This document shows, one piece after another, positions 35,129 through 46,549 of a DNA stretch of 64,000 nucleotides (position 1 is its first letter; the number at the start of each line of letters is the position of its first letter). Origin of the DNA: Caprella mutica (lineage: Eukaryota > Arthropoda > Malacostraca > Amphipoda > Caprellidae); assembly GCA_947561585.1 (NCBI GenBank), contig CANNZV010001456.1, positions 186,001-250,000 on the forward strand, written 5' to 3'. A program made the translations under genes and the position numbers. The notes under the pieces were generated by a model. The model worked only from the letters and a program-made list of their open reading frames with translations, had not been told where the DNA came from and ran no database searches.

Positions 35129-38100
35129 TTAGTGTAACTTCAGTGCAGCTGTAGCGAATGAGTCTCCTCTATACTTAGACACCAGCTCTAACAGTTTGAT
35201 CTTATTAGCAGTAGCGTTACTCGACTCCAACTCGTACATCGTAGCTAGGTTTAACACGAGACTCTCGTGCAAGAGAAGGTCAGGCGCTGAGTATACAGCA
35301 GGTTCTACAACATTAATAGCCTCTCTTATATGACCAATGTACACCAAACTTACTCCTAGGTTGTTGATCACCTGAAAGAAATAGAATAAAAAAAATTACA
35401 GATTTAGATATGTCAATGTTCCTTCATCAGAAAAGTTATACAGATAGGAAAATAATGCATATTTTGTCGATATCCAATAACTATTGATATATAAAATATT
35501 CTAATTCAATATATTGACAAAAAACTATACTTCTGACAAAAATGAGGCTAATAGTTTGGACATAATAGCTCAGAAATCTATTTAAGTCAAACTAATTGAG
35601 CATTCAAAATAACATTATGTTAGATTCAGAATAATAAAAAACTGCTTTGAAAATGAAAAATTATCAGCAAATTGAAAATAAATGAAATTTATGGAACATA
35701 AAATAGGGGATTCAACTAATGCTGTAAATAACTATAAAGTATCATCCTTACTACCCTTATCAAATTAGGGGCCGTACACACGTAGGTTTGTTTTAAGTCT
35801 TTCCACTAGACTTTTTGCTAAGCTCCTCCTACTTTTCCCATGAGAATATAAGAAAAAACAATATAATTATGGATACCAACTAAAATAAATAACAATTATA
35901 TCGTGTTTTCTTATATTCTCATGGAAAAAGCAGGAAGAGCTTAGCAAAAAGTCTGGTGGAAAAACTTGAAAACCCTACTCGAACACTCACCCAACTCAGA
36001 TAGTGCGTGTTAACATATGTCCGCAAGACAATCAGAAATTTCTAAAGGTCAGATTGGTTCATATAACCTAACACCTACTTTTTGAGAACTGTGTATGTAC
36101 AATTCCTGCAAAGTTCCTCTAAATTCTTTCTAGTTACTAACCAGTGGATTGTCAGGAAATTTCTGATGCGCTTGTTTTAGCGCAGACACGGCATTTGTGA
36201 AGTCGTTGGTGACCATAAAAACATAGGTATCGTGCAGGTAGTTGTAAACAGAGTTGTTGGGAGAAGATGAGTCATTAACTTCACGGAATCTACGGAGAAA
36301 GATTATTCCGATCAGTAATTATGATCTGAAGAGAAAACAGGAATTGCAAAACTATTTTCTAAACCATTTAAGTAGCTACCTACTTATCTTTTAAACCTTC
36401 TAAGTACAAAACTATTTTCTAAACCATTTAAGTACCTGTTTAAAACCATCTAGGTACAAAGCTATTTTTTATATTTAATAATTACCATAATGGCACTTTT
36501 CTAAAGCTAGCTATTTTCTAAATAAAATAGTGATTTTTGCTTAAATATTTCATATAATTAGCTAATGTTATCCATCACATTATGCTAAAATATTTCATAT
36601 GAAAATTAGTCTAGTTTGTTTGTGAAATATACTACCATGCAGTTTGATCTTAAAACTGCAGGCCCTGATTTCTACAAATTTTTTCTTCCTTCTTTGCAAA
36701 TCACACAAATCAAATAAAAATTGAGTGATTAAAAGCTAGAAGGGTGAATTTTGAAATAAAAAATAAGTTATAGGAGGACATTATGAAATATAACTAACAA
36801 ATTTTATAACTGATGTAGGGTAAAGTAGGTAGATTGTGGCACACTAGAGGCCTTGTTACACGATGCGAGTTGGTCTAGCAAGTTACTGTGTGCAGCTGCT
36901 CGCACAGTGTGACCGCATCAGTTGAGTAACTGTTATGGAGATTCAATGCTATGAACATTGAGCTACTGCCATGCAGGTACAATGGGACAGCTGCTGTCCA
37001 TTGTCACGGCAGTGACTTGCACCGTGTAAGCATGCATTTACTAACTTAGTCTTCAAACCACATAAACTTTAATAAAATCCTAGCTTTAAAACATTCATAA
37101 AAAATTAAATTGCAGCACCTAACTTCACCTTCACACCACAGAAACTTTAATAACAAACATAGTTTCAATACTAGGGATGGGACAATACCAAAATTTTCAC
37201 CAACAGCTACCTAGATTTTCAACTATACCAGAACAATTGCCGATACCGATACTTCGTCCCATCCCTATTCAAAACACTCCTAAAAAATCTCTATGCTCAC
37301 TTTTCGAAGCATTTGCGGCCCCCCTCGACATCACCCAACTGCAGATGCAGTCTCCCCATTGCGGAATAGAGTCCTGAGACTGAAGAAGAGTCTTCAGCTA
37401 CCAGACTTCTAAGCATCGAGTCACACAGTCTGTAGTCCTGAGGAAACAATACAAATAGCGAGCCATACTTTGATCTTTTGCATCAGAAAACTTAATTTTT
37501 ATATGAACTTCTTCAATTAAATAAATGCCATGATTTTAAATCTTTATTATTGAATCCTTTTTTTGCACTAGAAAAAATAACAAAAATATAATATCATGTC
37601 GAGTGGCTTCAATTTTAATTGACAAATAAGTAAATTTATAGCTATTTCATTATACAGAGTGGTTCAAAAGAAGTGACAATTTTCAAGCAAATATTATTTC
37701 AGTATTATATGTAGCTAACTTTAGTTTGTTGTTATTAGCTATAAACTAAATTACTGTCCCTTTTTTTTTTGAGCCACCATGAATTTATATAATTTTTAAG
37801 AGGGACTATATTTTCCATTAAAAATTTAAACTGTATTTGCTATAGGAAAAGTATCCAAACTTTAGCAATGGGTGCAAGTTTTTGTACCTTAGAATAGGCT
37901 GCTGCAGAAGCTATGGAGTACTTGACTCTGACTGTCCTGTTCCTCCAGAGTCTCAGAGAGTCTTCCCTCATTGCACTACTCAGGTCACTAGGTTCACCAC
38001 TCTCCGTCAAACCGGCACTGAGGTTGGAAACTATCTTTGAGCAAGTGAGAAGCAAACTGTTGAGTCTGTCGATAGCCATAGGGTGCTTCCCAAGGTGGTG

Positions 38101-39111
38101 AGGCAGCTCAGCAAGCAGCAGTCTGAATGAGAAGGGAACCATGGACCCTTTCCTACCACCATACAACTCAGGGTAGAACTCAAAGTAGAGGTCAGGGCCA
38201 TCAAGATTGCCAAACTGCTCAGATTCAACCTCAGCTAGAGAAAACCGACGCAATTTCACCAGGAGAGCGAAACGAGTGAACCATAACTGCACGGAATGAG
38301 CCGTGTGTTTGCTAGGTCTGCCGGCCCTCCCTTCTCCCTGTCCATACACAGTCAGTAGCTGTGTGGTGAGGTTAACTGCTGCGTGATAGCAGCCAGCCAA
38401 TATCAGCTGCCTCAGTCCTCTGTCATCTTGAGTGACAGAGGATGCAGTAAGAGCCTTGCGTTTAGAGGCGGCTTCTTCTCCAACGTAAGATCGGAGGAGA
38501 GTCTTGATTGGGTCACCAAAATTTTCCTTGATGGCGATACCAGGCATGGTTAGTAATTCTTTTTCAGGGAAGTAGATTCCTGGTGGATTGTTCTCCATAG
38601 CCTGCAGTGCTTTCTTTGTAGACTCTGAAGGTATCCAAGCGTCATGTCTCCTGTCTGCGTCACTGCTAAGAAGATTGGCGGTGAAAGCAACTTGCTCAGA
38701 AGCAGGTGTGAGGAAATTATCAGGCGAGGGAATGGAGGAAGTGAACGCAAATTCATCTGAGGGAGACATGTAAACTGGATTCATCATAGCACTTCCAGGA
38801 ATCTTGTTAGAGGCTGGTACATTGTCTAAATAGTCAAAAGGACTTTTTGAAGGTTGGTTGCTGGTGAAGGGATGATTTGGTTTAGCTTCACCTTCTATGA
38901 GTAGGTTTGAAGGAGGGACAGGGTTTAAGACAACATTTTGTGGTGCAGTTGTATTTGGCGCAATTCCTGCTTCATTTGCCGACTCTCTTGCTCTACTAGG
39001 AGTGGGCACATTGGGGGGAGATGTGCTTAGGGCATCAAATGGACTGAATTCAGAGGATTTGAAGTAGTTCTCCAGATTTTTACCTCCCTGGTCTGGAAGA
39101 TCTGAAGACAT
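35129..39111 (-). CDS. TRAPPC12: TRAPP complex subunit 12
   Basis: Four coding exons on the minus strand: 39111-37888, 37437-37301, 36289-36142, 35371-35129. Phases agree, giving 583 residues; human is longer (735), mainly in the N-terminus. The first 190 residues are low-complexity and Ser/Pro/Asn-rich. The conserved part starts around AWIPSESTKKALQAM, followed by GIYFPEKELLTMPG, the LLRSYVGEEAA segment and FYPELYGGRKGSMVPFSFRL. The C-terminal half is TPR-like: GLYSAMGRLHLQLGDVEGGR, YLHDTYVFMVTNDF, NNLGVSLVYIGHIREAINVV, and the diagnostic HESLVLNLATMYELES near the end. Family role: TRAPPIII component in ER-Golgi and autophagy membrane tethering, also reported at kinetochores (TRAMM). A 3' splice site at 39121-39123 lies 9 nt before the ATG. 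Confidence 0.94.
35767..35982. mobile_element. foldback MITE in TRAPPC12 intron 3
   Basis: Long inverted arms pair AGACTTTTTGCTAAGCTC with GAGCTTAGCAAAAAGTCT, and ATGAGAATATAAGAAAA with TTTTCTTATATTCTCAT. It starts GGGGCCGTACACACGTAGG. A second copy, truncated in its right arm, is at 40596-40765. Confidence 0.8.
36590..36795. repeat. inverted partner of the repeat at 32050-32290
   Basis: Contains ATATACTACCATGCAGTTTG, ATCTTAAAACTGCAGGCCCT and a GAGTGATTAAAAGCTAGAAG block, the reverse complement of the NHP2 intron copy. It lies in TRAPPC12 intron 2. Confidence 0.8.
37172..37267. mobile_element. 96-bp hAT-like MITE, TAGGGATGGGAC family
   Basis: Ends TAGGGATGGGACAATACC and ACTTCGTCCCATCCCTA. 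Flanks TTCAATAC (37164-37171) and TTCAAAAC (37268-37275) match at 7 of 8 bases. It lies only 33 bp from the edge of the TRAPPC12 exon 37301-37437, just inside intron 2. It is a short relative of 39156-39902. Confidence 0.8.
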
Positions 39112-39155
39112 CTTAAAGATCTGAAATGAAAAATTAATTTAGTAGCGGTTTAACA

Positions 39156-39902
39156 TAGGGATGGGACGATACCAAAATTCTCGCTGATACCGATACTTTA
39201 CAAAATCAACCGATACTTGCCGATACTTCTCAACAAGTGCCGATACCGATACTTTTGAAAAAAAGCCGATTCTTGCCGATACTGATACTTGCAGTTTTTT
39301 AAAGTTTATATTTATAAAACTCATTGATACTTAAGGAGTTATAAAGTATAAATTATTCTTGTAAGTTTAATAAAGTTCTAACTCAAAACTAACACAGTAA
39401 TGCTCTATCGATGTAGTATAACATGAAGTGATTTACATATTTCACATTAATTAAAATACATAGATATTAAATAGATAACTTTTCTGATGTGTGTTATCAT
39501 CTTGTGGTACTTGTAATAATAGGTGCAAAAATGGTCAACAGTAGCTGAATAATTTTTATCTTCAATTTATAGTCTGACTCAAAAACCTATTGGTAGATTC
39601 CGTATATACTTTAAATTATTTATTAATAATTTCATGCATGTCATAATAAATAAATAAAACTTATACTTAGAACTCTAGTAGGTAGTTGGTCAATTATTGG
39701 ATTGGTACTTATAATGAATTTTTTTTAATTATTTATTTCATTTATGGCTATAGAATAATAGAAATTTAATGAAAAAGTAAATTTATAAAATGAATAAAAT
39801 TTAAATAATCATACAAGTATCGGCCGATACTTTTCAATATATGCCGATACCATTGCCGATACTCCCCAAAAATGCTGATACCGATACTTTGTCCCATCCC
39901 TA
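39156..39902. mobile_element. hAT-like element, TAGGGATGGGAC family, perfect target duplication
   Basis: 747 bp with ends TAGGGATGGGACGATACC and GATACTTTGTCCCATCCCTA. The exact 8-bp duplication GTTTAACA lies at 39148-39155 and 39903-39910. Both ends carry clusters of CCGATAC (and GTATCGG-type) motifs, about ten in all, a likely subterminal transposase-binding array. No transposase is visible. It lies about 45 bp upstream of the TRAPPC12 ATG, within the 5' leader intron. Confidence 0.9.
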
Positions 39903-40595
39903 GTTTAACATTTGCTTTGGAACTAAGGAGATATTGATGACATCAAGAGGAAATTGAATACAAGAGACTGAAAGAAGTAGTCAGAAAGGAAAGTGGCTCC
40001 ATGAACAAAATCACCTAACTTCAGCCAGGAAAAGGCTCACAGGTGCATTTAAAAAGTTACTCTTTCAAAAGTTGAGTAGTGTGACAAAGAGTCAAATTTA
40101 TCAGATATTTTCCTTAAACTATCGGATAACCTCTTTCATATATTAGAGCACATGTTTACGCTTACATTGGTTTTTTGAAAAAAAAATATTTTTTTTACTG
40201 TTTAATATGCTTTTTTTTACCTATATAGCTATTACAAGAATATCATAAATAGCTATCCTCATTCATGTGCATCGCTTGAACTAAATGAATAGAGTACCTA
40301 TAATAGCTTTCATATATTAGCTTTATTCCATCTAGTTGCTAAATGAGGAGATACACTTTCTTATCAAATTAAAAGTTAATTCAATACAAAGTTTGTAGCA
40401 TTTTTTTTGAAGCTCAAAATATATTACAGCTCCATTTCAAATATTTTATTAAGATAGAGTGTGGCTTTGGATCTTCTTAAATTTGTTCAAATCTATTAAT
40501 TATTTGATAGAACATTAAGATGTAGACTTAGCTATCATTTAATTATTTTCTTAATTCAAAGATTTTAATAAAAATGCAAAGAGAATTGCTGCTAA

Positions 40596-40765
40596 AGGGC
40601 CGTACAAACGTAGGGTTTTTTAAGTCTTTCCACCAGACTTTTTGCTATGCTCCTCCTACTTTTTCCACGAGAATATAAGAAAAAAAAAACGATATAATTA
40701 TTATTATTCATTTTAGTTAATAATAATTTAGTTATTTCTTATATTCTCGTGGAAAAAGTAGTTTG
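40596..40765. mobile_element. foldback MITE, truncated copy
   Basis: Starts GGGCCGTACAAACGTAGGG and shares the AGTCTTTCCACCAGACTTTT arm with 35767-35982. The right arm stops at TTCTCGTGGAAAAAGTAG. Confidence 0.75.
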
Positions 40766-41500
40766 GTAGTTAGTTATAAGAGGACATAGTTTATAGTAAT
40801 GCTCTTTGGAAATAGTCATCCAGTAAATAGTGAAGAAACATTAGCAACCTGTAATTGGTTCATTAGCCTAGAACTGTTCAATGTCGACATCTTTCAAGTG
40901 ATGTATTGCCAGTCGGCGAGGTTTTTTGCGATATTTTCCTTAAATGACCGGATAAACACATGTAGGCATAAAGGATAATATCTCATAATTGTGACAATGC
41001 TCATGTATTAATTATTTGAGAAAATTTATCAAGTACCTAGCAAATAATAGTTAAAATATATGTTCATTAGCAATCTTAACCCTATAGCTAACGCCCAAAA
41101 TATGTACTAGGCCAAAAATAATTTTTTGATGGATCAATAGAAGATAGTGAAACTTTTTAGTTTTTAATAAAGATTATGTTAAAAAAAACAGTATTTTTTA
41201 AAAAAATCAAATAGATAGGTAACTATAATTTGGGAAAAATATTGAGCACCTCACAATTGACACTTTCCTGAATTGAATAGTTATTTCGTAGCTATTAGGT
41301 AGAGACAAGAAAACAAATTAGTTTATTAAGATTATTAATATTCAACAAACAAGATAGAGCTACAAAAATAATCTAAGACTAATAATAAATAACATTTTAC
41401 TGCTTCTGACCACCAAAACAAATTTGGCTGGACATTTTTAAGATGAAGTTAATTCCAATGTAGGTTTTCTGCTTCCACTCAGTTTACAGTGTTTTACAAG

Positions 41501-42990
41501 CTCAAACATGCCGAGTCATGCTCAAACAGGTTGAGTCATGTTCAAACATGCTGAGTCATGTTCAAACATGCTGAGTCAAGCTCAAACATGTTGAGTCATG
41601 CTCAAACATGTTGAGTCAAGTTCAAACATGTTGAGTCAAGTTCAAACATGCTGAGTCAAGCTCAAACATGTTGAGTCATGATCAAACATGTTGAGTCAAG
41701 TTCAAACATGCTGAGTCAAGCTCAAACATGTTGAGTCATGCTCAAACATGTTGAGTCAAGTTCAAACATGTTAAGTCATGCTCAAACATGTTGAGTCAAG
41801 TTCAAACATGCCGAGTCAAGCTCAAACATGCCGAGTCAAGCTCAAACATGTTGACTCATGATCAAACATGTTGACTCATGATCAAACATGTTGACTCATG
41901 ATCAAACATGTTGACTCATGATCAAACATGTTGAGTCATGATCAAACATGTTGACTCATGATCAAACATGTTGAGTCATGATCAAACATGTTGAGTCATG
42001 ATCAAACATGTTGAGTCATGATCAAACATGTTGAGTCATGATCAAACATGTTGACTCATGATCAAACATGTTGAGTCATGATCAAACATGTTGAGTCATG
42101 ATCAAACATGTTGACTCATGATCAAACATGTTGACTCATGATCAAACATGTTGAGTCATGATCAAACATGTTGAGTCAAGTTCAAACATGTTGAGTCAAG
42201 CTCAAACATGCCGAGTCAAGCTCAAACATGTTGACTCATGATCAAATATGTTGACTCATGATCAAACATGTTGACTCATGATCAAACATGTTGACTCATG
42301 ATCAAACATGTTGACTCATGATCAAACATGTTGACTCATGATCAAACATGTTGAGTCATGATCAAACATGTTGAGTCATGATCAAACATGTTGAGTCATG
42401 ATCAAACATGTTGACTCATGATCAAACATGTTGAGTCATGATCAAACATGTTGAGTCATGATCAAACATGTTGAGTCATGATCAAACATGTTGACTCATG
42501 ATCAAACATGTTGACTCATGATCAAACATGTTGAGTCATGATCAAACATGTTGAGTCATGATCAAACATGTTGACTCATGATCAAACATGTTGACTCATG
42601 ATCAAACATGTTGAGTCATGATCAAACATGTTGAGTCATGATCAAACATGTTGACTCATGATCAAACATGTTGACTCATGATCAAACATGTTGAGTCATG
42701 ATCAAACATGTTGAGTCATGATCAAACATGTTGACTCATGATCAAACATGTTGAGTCATGATCAAACATGTTGAGTCATGATCAAACATGTTGACTCATG
42801 ATCAAACATGTTGAGTCATGTTCAAACATGTTGAGTCATGTACAAACATGTTGAGTCATGATCAAACATGTTGAGTCAAGCTCAATCATGTTGAGTCAAG
42901 CTCAAACATGTTGACTCATGATCAAACATGTTGAGTCATGATCAAATATGTTGAGTCATGTTCAAACATGTTGAATTATGTTCAAACATG
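41501..42990. repeat. 20-bp tandem array, 74 copies, dense in AP-1-type sites
   Basis: The unit, in register, is ATCAAACATGTTGAGTCATG. All 74 units keep exactly 20 bp. Most contain TGAGTCA or its equivalent TGACTCA. A few carry CGAGTCA or TAAGTCA. The unit is a string of short palindromes: AACATGTT, TGASTCA and TGATCA. Outer units (41501-41840 and 42830-42980) are more varied, with AAGCTCAAACATG and AAGTTCAAACATG forms; the centre is homogeneous. It lies between the TRAPPC12 5' side and the CASP 3' side. Confidence 0.97.
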
Positions 42991-44452
42991 AGTTTTTTTC
43001 TCAAGCAATATAGACTAGGGTTGTCAGTTTAAATCAAAGTAGCTATCACTCAAAGTCAATAGAAAAAGTCAGAGATATAAAGTTGTGCTTTTCTCCTTGT
43101 GCAAGATATAATTTAAAGAGAATAAAATAAACACTTAACGGAATAATCAACTTATATCACAAGAACAGACTTAAGATAAATAGTAAAATACAAAAAACAT
43201 TAAATATATATTAAATCTCTCACATGTTAAGTGTGCAATGGAGATTTGAGTTAAAAATCCAAAACAATGAATCTCATTTCTCAAAATACAAAGTATATAT
43301 TTATTATTTTTATAAAGATTCTTTCTTTTATCAATACTTTGGTAATAATATTTAAATTTCTAGCTAATAAATTCTTTTTACTGTCATAAAATATGTAAAA
43401 ATTTCAAATGTTTGAATGTTAAGATAATCAAAAATGATGTATTGCTACATTAGATAAAAACTGTAGGTAGAAATCCATGTAATGAAAATTACTGAAATAT
43501 TGACATCATGAAAACAGTATAGTATAGTAAAATAGCTACATAATGAAACATATAAAAAACATATTAGAAGAATAAAAATGTATGGATAATTAAAATAAGT
43601 ATATCAGGTAAAAAATACATAAAATTCAGTAATTTAAACTTTTCCTAATTCTGTCAAATAATTATTTATAACAAAATTTTAAATAAATTTATTTCTACCA
43701 GTATCACCTTGATTAGATTAAAACTTATTTAATGGAAACAGTTCAAAGTGGAGTGACTGCTATATCTTTTTATATGTAAGTAGTTGAAAATAAGTAGATA
43801 AAATATACACAACTTTATATAAACAGTCTGAAAGGAAAGTAGCTCCAACTCATGACTGCAGTAAAGCTACTGTGTGTCTACAGTCGTACATAGACACGAA
43901 CAAAGATTCTCTACCTAATGATGTAAATAAAATTAAGCAAATATAACCCTTGTAAATAAGGCGACATCAAATGATTTTATATTCATAGATCGAAGATTAA
44001 TAGATTATACAACCATATTTAATCACTCAAATGATTAATGCACATAGATTTATTGGTCTGATATTGCTACGGACACAATATATTCATTAATTTTGTAGCT
44101 ATAACTAATTTAAGATATGAAGGAACTATTTAGGGAGTGAATAATTATAGCTAGCCAGGTACCTTAATATAGAAGCAATGCCAAATCAAAGGGAAATATA
44201 CGAGTGAATGGTTTGAAAACAGAGTTAGACTCATAAACTAAATTAATAGTTTAAACTGTTTCAATATTATTATATTCTTTCTATAAAAAAAATAGGTTAT
44301 AACCTTTTAATTTGGAATTGGCCATTCTACTATAATGTAGTAATTGCAGCTATACTTTTGACATAAAAACATTGGTGTAACAAACTCAAATTGGTGATAT
44401 GATAAATTTTTAATGAATCAAAATAGTCATTTATAGCAGGAAAAGTTTCTGT
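42991..44452. other. AT-rich gap between the array and CASP
   Basis: No coding exon, RNA gene or clear repeat. It presumably contains the CASP 3' UTR. There is no sign of CUT repeats or a homeodomain downstream of CASP. Confidence 0.5.
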
Positions 44453-46549
44453 CTATCCTTCTCCATGGAAAGCGTGCATATGCTCCGCAAATTTCTCAGC
44501 ACAATCCGATGCAAAGTCTCTCTTGCAGGATTCTGTGTGCACCAGTTTGTACAGTACCAAGAACACCAAAATTTGAAGCATGGCCGTGTAGATGAATGCA
44601 AAGGTACGAGCAGTCTTGCTACTCAGGATGAACTGCCCAAACGAGAGGGTGATCTTCTCAAATGGACTGAGTGCACTGTACTTCCTCATCCTCTCCTTGC
44701 GAGAGAAAGATGCAAAGGGGTCTAAAGATTCCTCGTACTGACCACTGTATCGCGATTCAGTGACTGAAGAATTGCCTGTGTGATCATTGCGATAGGACTG
44801 CAGGAACCTTATCTTCTCGTACAGTTTGACGTTATCAGACTTCAGTGTGTCTACTTCATTCTGCAACATCAGGTTCTGCTGATTCTTGGCAGTTAGTTCA
44901 GCCTCCAGCTCTTCATTTCTCATCTTGAATCTTTCTCTCTGTGCTGAGACAATCGGTAAAAGACTTTCAGCGGCTGAAATACTAGCAGGCTCACCGAAGG
45001 ACCCTGACACACTGTTGCTGTCTGATATTGTGACAGACTGACTCTCCTGACCTGTGGCCTCCTTTCTATCAGATATAATAATCTCATGTAGTGCCCCTTC
45101 AGCATTCAGAGTACTTGTTTTGACAGCTTCAGCAACAATTTCAGGCATAGAAGGACACCCTTCTCCCTCTCCTCTGTAGATGCTAGAGAAAGATTGCATT
45201 GAGGCAAGATCAGACTCGAGCTGGGCAATCAAACCCTTCTGCTCATTGCACAAAGACCTGAGATTTGATACCTCTACATTAGACTCGGAGACATGCTTTG
45301 TCAGCTCTAAATTTGCTTGCTTCACAACAGTATTTTCATTTTGAAGACATTTGTTCTTCTCCATGAGTAAAGCTTCTAGTGGTTTAGTCTGATTACCAAT
45401 TTCCTCTTCAGAAATTTCTTTTGCTGAACCAAACTCTACAGATTTGATAATAGACAACTCTCTCTTGATTTCCTGATAATCTTTTTTGTTGTCAAGTTCT
45501 CTCTGTAACTTTTCCACCTCTTTGATCTTTTCATCAAGTCTAGCCTCTGAAGCTGCCAACCTAGTAGCACTCTCATCTCTAAACTGCTGCAGAGTAGTTT
45601 GAAGAGACTTGATGTCACCAACTAACTGAACAATCTCCTTATCCTTAACTGAGAGTTCAACTTCTAGAGAAGACCTGGCATGAAGGGCAGCAGTGACATC
45701 ACTTTGCAAGGAAGAGCTCTTATCCTTCTCATCCTCCGTCTTGGACATTAGTTCCTGTAACCTTAGGATTTCCTTCTCTGCCAAAGCAGCTCTTCCATTT
45801 GCTCTCTCAAGATCATTGATGAGCATGGTGGTCTCTTCAAGCTGTGCATTTACAGTGTCTTCTTTCTTACTCCTGTACTCAAAAAGTTCTGACTGGGTTT
45901 CAACAAGGGTTTGCTGCAAAGTTTGAGATTTAGCTTCAGCTTCTTCAAGTCTTCTGAGAACAGTGTTCTGACTTTCTTGCAGCAACCTTTCTTTCTCAAA
46001 ATAAACTTGCTGCAGATCCTTCTCAACAGTCTTTATCTTACTGGAAACATTGTTGCTTAGGGTCTCTTCATAAGCCTTTAATTGTTCTTTCAGGTTCTTG
46101 ATGGTTACATCTTGGTTTCTTATGTCTTTGAATTCTTCATTATATTCTTGTAGAGTTTCTCTCAGGTTCTTATTTTCTATCTCCAAATCTGTGAATTTTC
46201 CTATCTTCTTCTCCAAACTCAAACAGTAATCAAGTGAAGGAACTGGATCATTTATTTCCAAGATACTTTTATAAATATGCAAGAAAGCAGATTCTGCAAA
46301 TTTACTTCTTTTAGTGAGATTGTCAACCTCAGCCTGAAAGCTTTTAATCAGAGGTGCAGCCTGCTTGCGAATATCTTCAGGAACATCATTCTTGAAACTC
46401 TTAAACTGCTCTACAAGTTTCTTGCGTGAAACATCACTCTCATCCTGCTTCAGTGCGACTTCACTTGCAGTTTCGTCAACACTTTGCTGGAAATTGTTGA
46501 GATCAAACTGTTTCCATGCTGCCAGCACAGAGCTGACCTTCAGTGCCAT
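44453..46549 (-). CDS. CASP: protein CASP, Golgi coiled-coil membrane protein
   Basis: A single uninterrupted frame of 698 residues. I start it at the ATG 46549 (MALKVSSVLAAWKQFDL) because the longer frame begins at a non-ATG codon and an in-frame TGA lies 18 bp upstream. Residues 10-560 are coiled coil with the family landmarks VALKQDESDVSRKKLVEQFK, NLRETLQEYNEEFKDIRNQD and SLEVELSVKDKEIVQLVGD. The C-terminal third has QRERFKMRNEELEAEL, KIRFLQSYRN, YSGQYEESLDPFASFSRKER, then a transmembrane helix near residues 650-670 (FAFIYTAMLQILVFLVLYKL) and a short luminal tail ending in HMHAFHGEG. Family role: type II-like golgin in intra-Golgi retrograde transport. In vertebrates CASP is a splice form of the CUX1 locus; here no CUT or homeodomain exon is nearby. 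A 3' splice site at 46630-46632 (80 nt upstream) indicates a spliced 5' UTR. Confidence 0.95.
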   Translation of the reverse strand: MALKVSSVLAAWKQFDLNNFQQSVDETASEVALKQDESDVSRKKLVEQFKSFKNDVPEDIRKQAAPLIKSFQAEVDNLTKRSKFAESAFLHIYKSILEINDPVPSLDYCLSLEKKIGKFTDLEIENKNLRETLQEYNEEFKDIRNQDVTIKNLKEQLKAYEETLSNNVSSKIKTVEKDLQQVYFEKERLLQESQNTVLRRLEEAEAKSQTLQQTLVETQSELFEYRSKKEDTVNAQLEETTMLINDLERANGRAALAEKEILRLQELMSKTEDEKDKSSSLQSDVTAALHARSSLEVELSVKDKEIVQLVGDIKSLQTTLQQFRDESATRLAASEARLDEKIKEVEKLQRELDNKKDYQEIKRELSIIKSVEFGSAKEISEEEIGNQTKPLEALLMEKNKCLQNENTVVKQANLELTKHVSESNVEVSNLRSLCNEQKGLIAQLESDLASMQSFSSIYRGEGEGCPSMPEIVAEAVKTSTLNAEGALHEIIISDRKEATGQESQSVTISDSNSVSGSFGEPASISAAESLLPIVSAQRERFKMRNEELEAELTAKNQQNLMLQNEVDTLKSDNVKLYEKIRFLQSYRNDHTGNSSVTESRYSGQYEESLDPFASFSRKERMRKYSALSPFEKITLSFGQFILSSKTARTFAFIYTAMLQILVFLVLYKLVHTESCKRDFASDCAEKFAEHMHAFHGEG

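Noticed and set aside
41501..42990. CRISPR-like array
   Set aside because: There are no unique spacers: the repeat is contiguous 20-bp units, and the genome is eukaryotic.
44453..46549. CASP as a processed pseudogene
   Set aside because: The frame is fully intact with conserved ends, no downstream poly(A) tract is visible, and a good 5' UTR acceptor exists upstream.
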